A stretch of 64,000 nt of DNA from Coemansia sp. RSA 487 (taxonomy: Eukaryota > Kickxellomycota > Kickxellomycetes > Kickxellales > Kickxellaceae): assembly GCA_027577595.1 (NCBI GenBank), contig JANBRJ010000053.1, forward strand, positions 1 through 64,000, written 5' to 3'. Positions 59,185-64,000 of the stretch are shown one piece after another (the stretch's first letter is position 1; each line of letters starts with the position of its first letter). The translations under genes were made by a program, and so were the position numbers. The notes under the pieces were generated by a model that was not told where the DNA came from, did not search any database, and saw only the letters and a program-made list of their open reading frames with translations.

Positions 59185-62100
59185 ATGCCTATGCATATTC
59201 TAGCTATCGGATATTCCAACATGCATTATATATGCAATGTTTCGTTGATATTATATACGATATTCATTGCTGTTAGATGTGAGATAATAAGGAATCGTCC
59301 CCCAGGAGCTACGCTTGAATTGTTTTGCTATGCAGTGCTAGGGGCGTTCGCTGCTCAAGCATTTGTGCGCTGGTCAGATATTCACTATCCGCTGTCGGTT
59401 GCCGCATTGCCTCTACTTAGCCTGTATGTCGAAGCGCGTCGTCCATTCCAACTAGCCAACATTTTCTGTGTCTAAAGAGCTATAAGCATCAGTAGTAACG
59501 ATGGTTTAACTTGGTACAATTTATCATGTGCTGTGATCCACGAGTATCTTTTATTTTTCAGTCTAAGCAAAAATAGCCAACAAACGTTGAAGGATATCAA
59601 AGAGATGCTACTTTGCACACAAGCACGTCGCTTAATTGGCATCCAAAAGATTTGCGATATTGTGCTGGACGATATTGAAGCGCTTCCCAAGCGCATGCAA
59701 TTGAGATCAATACGTGAAGAGCTCAAGTATAACGTAGACGAGCCGCTGTTTCTGCTAAGAGCTATATTCAGAATGTCATGGCGACCATTAGCTCCACTAA
59801 TGATACTAGTGCTTTTTCTGAATGTTCTGCATACCATGATATCGATCGCTGAAAGCCGTGTGCTCTACTTTTTTGATGCACCATTGGAATACAGCTGGCA
59901 TAGTCCCTACTTCAGTGTTACAAGTGCATATGTCCTGTTAATTCTCTCAAGACAGTTGCATCACATCAAATCCTTTGTGCACAGGGAATCAAAACGAGTT
60001 ATTGAAGCATTAAAGCTAGTGCTATTCCGCCTGCCACTTATGAACAACGGGCTTCAAAACAACTATCGCATACACAAGGCACACGATGCTATCAATTACT
60101 TGGCAGGTGGTTTTGAGACCATACTCTCCATCTTTTCAACATTTACCCATCTCTTGTCGGCATTGATACTGTTGTATGTTAGCATTGGATGGTTGGCATT
60201 TATACCTCTATCTGTGAACTTTACATACATTCTGATCAATACTGCTACATCCAAGCTTCTCGGTCCAAAGAATGTGTGTGATATTTGTTACAAGGATTAT
60301 GAATACGATGACAAGGTAGATGAGGCGTTCTACAACATAAAGTCCATCAAAACGTTTGGCTGGGAAAGAATGTATTCGGATCCAAAGCTTCTAAAATATT
60401 GGGAAACAGTTGAAGCAAAAAAGTATGATGTCTGGTATGCACCAATTGCCAGAGCTGTCTGGTTTGGAGTCTATATTTTTGGCTTCACATCATGCCAACT
60501 ATCAGCATACTTATCATTATTTGCATATATTCATTTGAACCCAAAATCTGAATCTGCGCTATCAGCTGCAAGCATGTTTCAACTTAACAGTCTCATAAGC
60601 AGTATACAGTCAACTTCCTCTTCTGTACAGTCAGATTTATTCCTTGAGCTCCTTTGTTGAAAGCAACTATATCATTGAACGGGCATTAAGAGGTGATTAT
60701 ATAAATACCTTGCGGCATAATCATTTGTCCAATGGTGAAAATTATGCAGATGCTTCCGATCAAGAGAAAGTCCACTCTGGTCCTATTGTCAGAGTGGACG
60801 AAGGCGAGTTTTCTTGGACAAAAGACAAAACAGTTCTGAAAGACATCATCTTTGAGGCAAATCCAGGTGAGCTTGTTGCTGTCGTTGGAAAAACAGGATC
60901 TGGAAAGTCATCGCTTTTGATGTCCATTTGTGGCGAGGTCGAGATGACGAAAGGAGCAGGTTCTGTTGTTGGATACATTGCTCTTGTTGAGCAAACGCCT
61001 TGGATTATGAACGGCACTTTGTGTGAAAACATTCTGTTTGGACGCAAGTATGATCAAGAGTTCTACAGCAAGGTCATATTCTCCTGTGCGCTCTCTGACG
61101 ATATTTCTAACTGGAAAAATGGTGACCAGACGGTGATTGGAGAGCGTGGCATCAACATCTCTGGAGGTCAGAGGGCGCGGCTAGCACTTGCACGCGCTGT
61201 GTACTCTAGAGCTGAAATCTACGTTTTGGATGATCCACTGTCGGCTGTCGATGCTCATGTTAAGCGTTACACCCTTGATCACATAATAATGGATCCGAGG
61301 CTACTTGCTGGGAAGATTCGCATTATGGCTACGCATGAAGAAAAGCTGTTGCCATACTTTGACACGATACTACAGCTTGGCAGCAAGCGAAGTGTAACCA
61401 CTTTACAGCAGAATCCACGCAAATACCAACCAAAACTTTTAGATGCATCTACTCAGCTCGATGCCAAAACAGATAACCCCGAATCGGACAATGCTAGCTT
61501 GAAGTCCTCATTAAGCGAAAAGCCAGATGACGAAGAAGACTGTGCTGCGCAAGGTTTGCCAAGCTCAGGAAAGAAAAAATACAGCAACTGGGACAATGCG
61601 TGCTATGTTTTAAAGATATGTGGGCTTCCGACTTTGATATTAATTGTCATTTTGGCAGTGCTAACGCCATTATCCAAATTCATACTTGATGGGTACAAGT
61701 TGGCTGCTCTCAAAAAAGACAACAGCACAGGTGCAGAAAGTAACCAAGCAATACTAAACTATCTACTAATTCATCTTATTAGTCAAACCGTATTGGAAAT
61801 CATTGCACTACTGGAGGAATATTCACGAATTGTCATTTCGGGAAAGCTCCTCAACTCCAAAGTCAAAAACATATTCCTTGAAAGTATCATTCATGCGCCT
61901 GTGTCATTCTTCGACAGCACAACCAGGCAAGAGCTTACCAATGCGTATAGCAACGGCGCAAGAGTTATTTCTGAAAGAATACCATTTATCTTGATTGAGA
62001 TCCTTACTCCACTTGTTAATGCCTGTTTCTCGCTATATAGAGTTGGAACAAATGCACCACAGCTATTAGCACTTGTTCCACTATTCGTGTGGGCAAAAAT

Positions 62101-63517
62101 CAAACTGGATTCAACCACCATTCCGGCAAGTTCATCGGTTGAAGCTATAGAATATAAAGCTTGTATCGACGAAAGCAAGATAGAGGATGTTATTGCAGAT
62201 GGACAGCATATTATTCGTATTTTCAATGTGGAAAACTATTTCACATCCAGATATATTAAGGAGAAAGACACAAGCCAGCGCATTATTATCCCACGTTCTT
62301 CATTTGGCGATTTTTCAGTCTCATTATCTAGCTTTCTGGATGAAATTTCTTGTGCAATGTGCAAGGTGGCATTGATAGCACACAGCCAAATATTTGGAAT
62401 TTCTATATCATCTGCAGAGTTTGTAATGTTTGCAAGGTTGACAGAGAGACTTATGTATAGTGCCAGCAATATAATGGATATACCAAGAAAGCTACTGTCA
62501 TATGAAGGCAGAACCAGCACATTCAGAAGCTACACTGATTTAGAGCATGAAAAACTTTTTATTGATGATGCAGAAATCCCAGAACAAGGCTGGCCGTCTC
62601 TTGGGAAAATCGAATTCAGCAACTTCAGCATGAAATATCGTCAGGATCTGGAGCATGCCTTGAAAGAAATCAACCTAACTATTAAGCCTGGAGAAAAGGT
62701 GGGCATCGTTGGCCGCACAGGTGCTGGAAAGACATCCCTTGCTCGCTGCTTGTTCCGGCTGGTCGGTAACAGCACATGCAGCGGGTCTATATTGATTGAT
62801 GGCCACAACATCCAATCGATGAACATAAGAGACGTGCGCGCAAAGCTCGGGAGTATCCCGCAAAAACCAACGCTGTTCAATGGCACATTTAGACAGAACT
62901 TGGATCCCCTTGTCAAGTACACAGTCGAGGACATGTGGTCTGCAATTGTCAAGTGCGGCATCGTTGATCTTGTGCAGCCAAAGCTTGGCCATGGCGATGA
63001 TAGTGGAGGTGGTGAGGTCATTTTAGACAGAGATGGCAGTGATGATGAGCTGCTGAAAGAAATCGAAAGATAGAAGCAGAAATGGAACGAATCTGGCTGG
63101 ATGATGCGCACCTTCCTTTATTTGTTTGTTAGAAAACCTACGCTGGATGGCAGACGCGTGCCAAGTATACGACTACACGGTTTGGACGGATATGCGAAAG
63201 ACACCTTTAGCAACGGACAGAAGCAGCTTGTCGGGCTTTGCAGGCTGCTGATGCGCAACCGCAAGATCATTGTGCTGGATGAGGCAACAGCAAATGTTGA
63301 CCCAGAATCTGACCAAAACATGCACAGGCTTATCCATTCCGAGTTCAAGAGCTGTACAGTTCTAAACATTGCCCACCGACTGGAGACGATTATGAACAGC
63401 GACCGCATTATCGTCATGGACAACGGAAGAGTAGCAGAAATTGGCCAGCCCGAAGAGTTGCTTGAAAAGAAAGGCTACTTTTCAGAGCTTGTGAAAGCAA
63501 ACGATTTTGGTGAGTAA
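59185..63517 (+). pseudogene. Decayed ABCC-type ABC transporter gene
   Basis: All ABCC parts are present in order: N-terminal helices (exon 59185-59423), a probable 138-nt intron 59424-59561 (donor GTATGT, acceptor TTTTTCAG, phase 2), TMD1 (to about 60640), NBD1 (Walker A 'GKTGSGKSSLLM', 'TPWIMNGTLCENILFG', signature 'ISGGQRARLALARA', Walker B 'EIYVLDDPLSAVD'), TMD2, and NBD2 (Walker A 'GRTGAGKTSLAR', 'IPQKPTLFNGTFRQNLDP', a weak signature 'FSNGQKQL', Walker B 'IIVLDEATANVD'). Two lesions have no good splice explanation: a one-base frame change near 60635-60650 at the TMD1-NBD1 junction, and an in-frame TAG at 63071-63073 inside NBD2. It is either a young pseudogene or contains sequence errors. 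It is a diverged paralogue of the intact transporter at 27.7-33.1 kb, which lacks these breaks. Confidence 0.7.
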
Positions 63518-63904
63518 GTTTACCACATTCTTTTATTGCTGTCATTTTAGATAATTTGTTTCTTCTATAAGAATGCAATATACTTTTTGCTTTGATTTAT
63601 TGTGATATTTTGGTACATTTTGTTTTCAAAATTATTTTTCACAACCTTATTGTATGAGTCTGAGGAATATACTGCTTTCATGCCAAAGTCAGCCATGAGG
63701 GTATTGTGCGCAATGGCGATACCATGTTTAATTTCCAATTTTCATGCACTTTAATGTATTCGCCACTGCACGTAAAAAAAATGATTTTTTTGGCCGGATT
63801 TGATTTTTTTGAAAATGGGATTTAAAAATCTCGATCTTTACCTTTACTTTTTCAATTTTTTCGCTTATCAAAACCACAAATTCTCATTTTCATTTTTGGA
63901 CAAA
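63518..63904. other. AT-rich intergenic region
   Basis: About 390 AT-rich bases with poly-A/poly-T runs (63773-63830). Probable promoter of the gene starting at 63905. Confidence 0.4.
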
Positions 63905-64000
63905 ATGCAAAATGCACTAATGCTGGCAAGGTGTCTAGCCACACGACCGTCAATGGTGCCGGTAGCAGTGGGCTTAACAGCAGCAGCAGCAACAACAACA
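63905..64000 (+). CDS. 5' end of a gene, possible mitochondrial protein (cut by window edge)
   Basis: From the ATG at 63905 the frame is open to the window end (32 codons): 'MQNALMLARCLATRPSMVPV', then Ala/Thr-rich. It has Arg but no acidic residue and alternates hydrophobic and small residues, as mitochondrial presequences do. The product cannot be identified. Confidence 0.4.
   Translation, partial: MQNALMLARCLATRPSMVPVAVGLTAAAATTT

Noticed and set aside
59473-59475. In-frame TAA as a lesion of the second ABCC gene
   Set aside because: A consensus intron (GTATGT at 59424, CAG to 59561, matching phase) removes it cleanly.

Overview
This is a nuclear contig from a fungus. The evidence is short spliceosomal introns (GTAAGT/GTATGT donors, TAG/CAG acceptors), orthologues of fungal housekeeping genes (MLH1, NOP56, eIF3i, RPC5/Rpc37, malate synthase, DHFR, a Pumilio protein), a SNZ/PDX1-family gene, a FunK1-type kinase remnant and two ABCC transporters. 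A Nup153-like protein that keeps RanBP2 zinc fingers, an RNase-kappa-like V-ATPase subunit f, a TilS-type enzyme and an F-box-like protein of a lineage-expanded type suggest an early-diverging (zygomycete-grade) fungus, perhaps Kickxellomycotina. That placement is inference. No CRISPR array, rRNA or convincing tRNA was seen.

Layout. 1-7.2 kb: tail of a Fanzor/TnpB-like gene at the left edge, then TilS (-), RPC5 (+), mitoribosomal mS35 (-) and MLH1 (+), packed in convergent and divergent pairs. 7.5-12.5 kb: three tandem paralogues of a seven-helix, GPCR-like membrane protein, with a decayed Tc1/mariner element between copies 2 and 3. 12.9-22.3 kb: tail-anchored CBS/PB1 protein, V-ATPase f/RNase kappa homologue, Nup153-like nucleoporin, and a ZIP zinc transporter with an apparent GC-AG intron. 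22.3-23.9 kb: intergenic, with a second Tc1/mariner fragment. 23.9-33.1 kb: Slm1/2-like F-BAR-PH protein, a divergent PDX1-like protein lacking key catalytic residues, and an intact full-length ABCC transporter. 33.5-40.9 kb: RRM-WD40 protein, ethanolamine kinase, eIF3i (apparently with a start-codon-only first coding exon) and an unrecognised Ser-rich protein. 42.5-51.8 kb: Pumilio protein, malate synthase and WDR70. 51.8-53.4 kb: a frameshifted FunK1-like kinase fragment. 53.5-58.1 kb: NOP56, DHFR and the F-box-like protein. 58.1-63.5 kb: a subtilisin-like protease relic, a perfect 36-bp palindrome and a second, apparently decayed ABCC gene. The first bases of another gene, possibly mitochondrial, lie at the right edge.

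The genes do not form one pathway; this is ordinary eukaryotic gene order with short intergenic spaces and two small gene graveyards. The most notable items are the tandem 7TM family, the PDX1 pseudoenzyme candidate, the zinc-finger basket nucleoporin and the Fanzor-like tail. Splice structures and start codons were read by eye and have no transcript support. All product names rest on recognised motifs, not on database searches.
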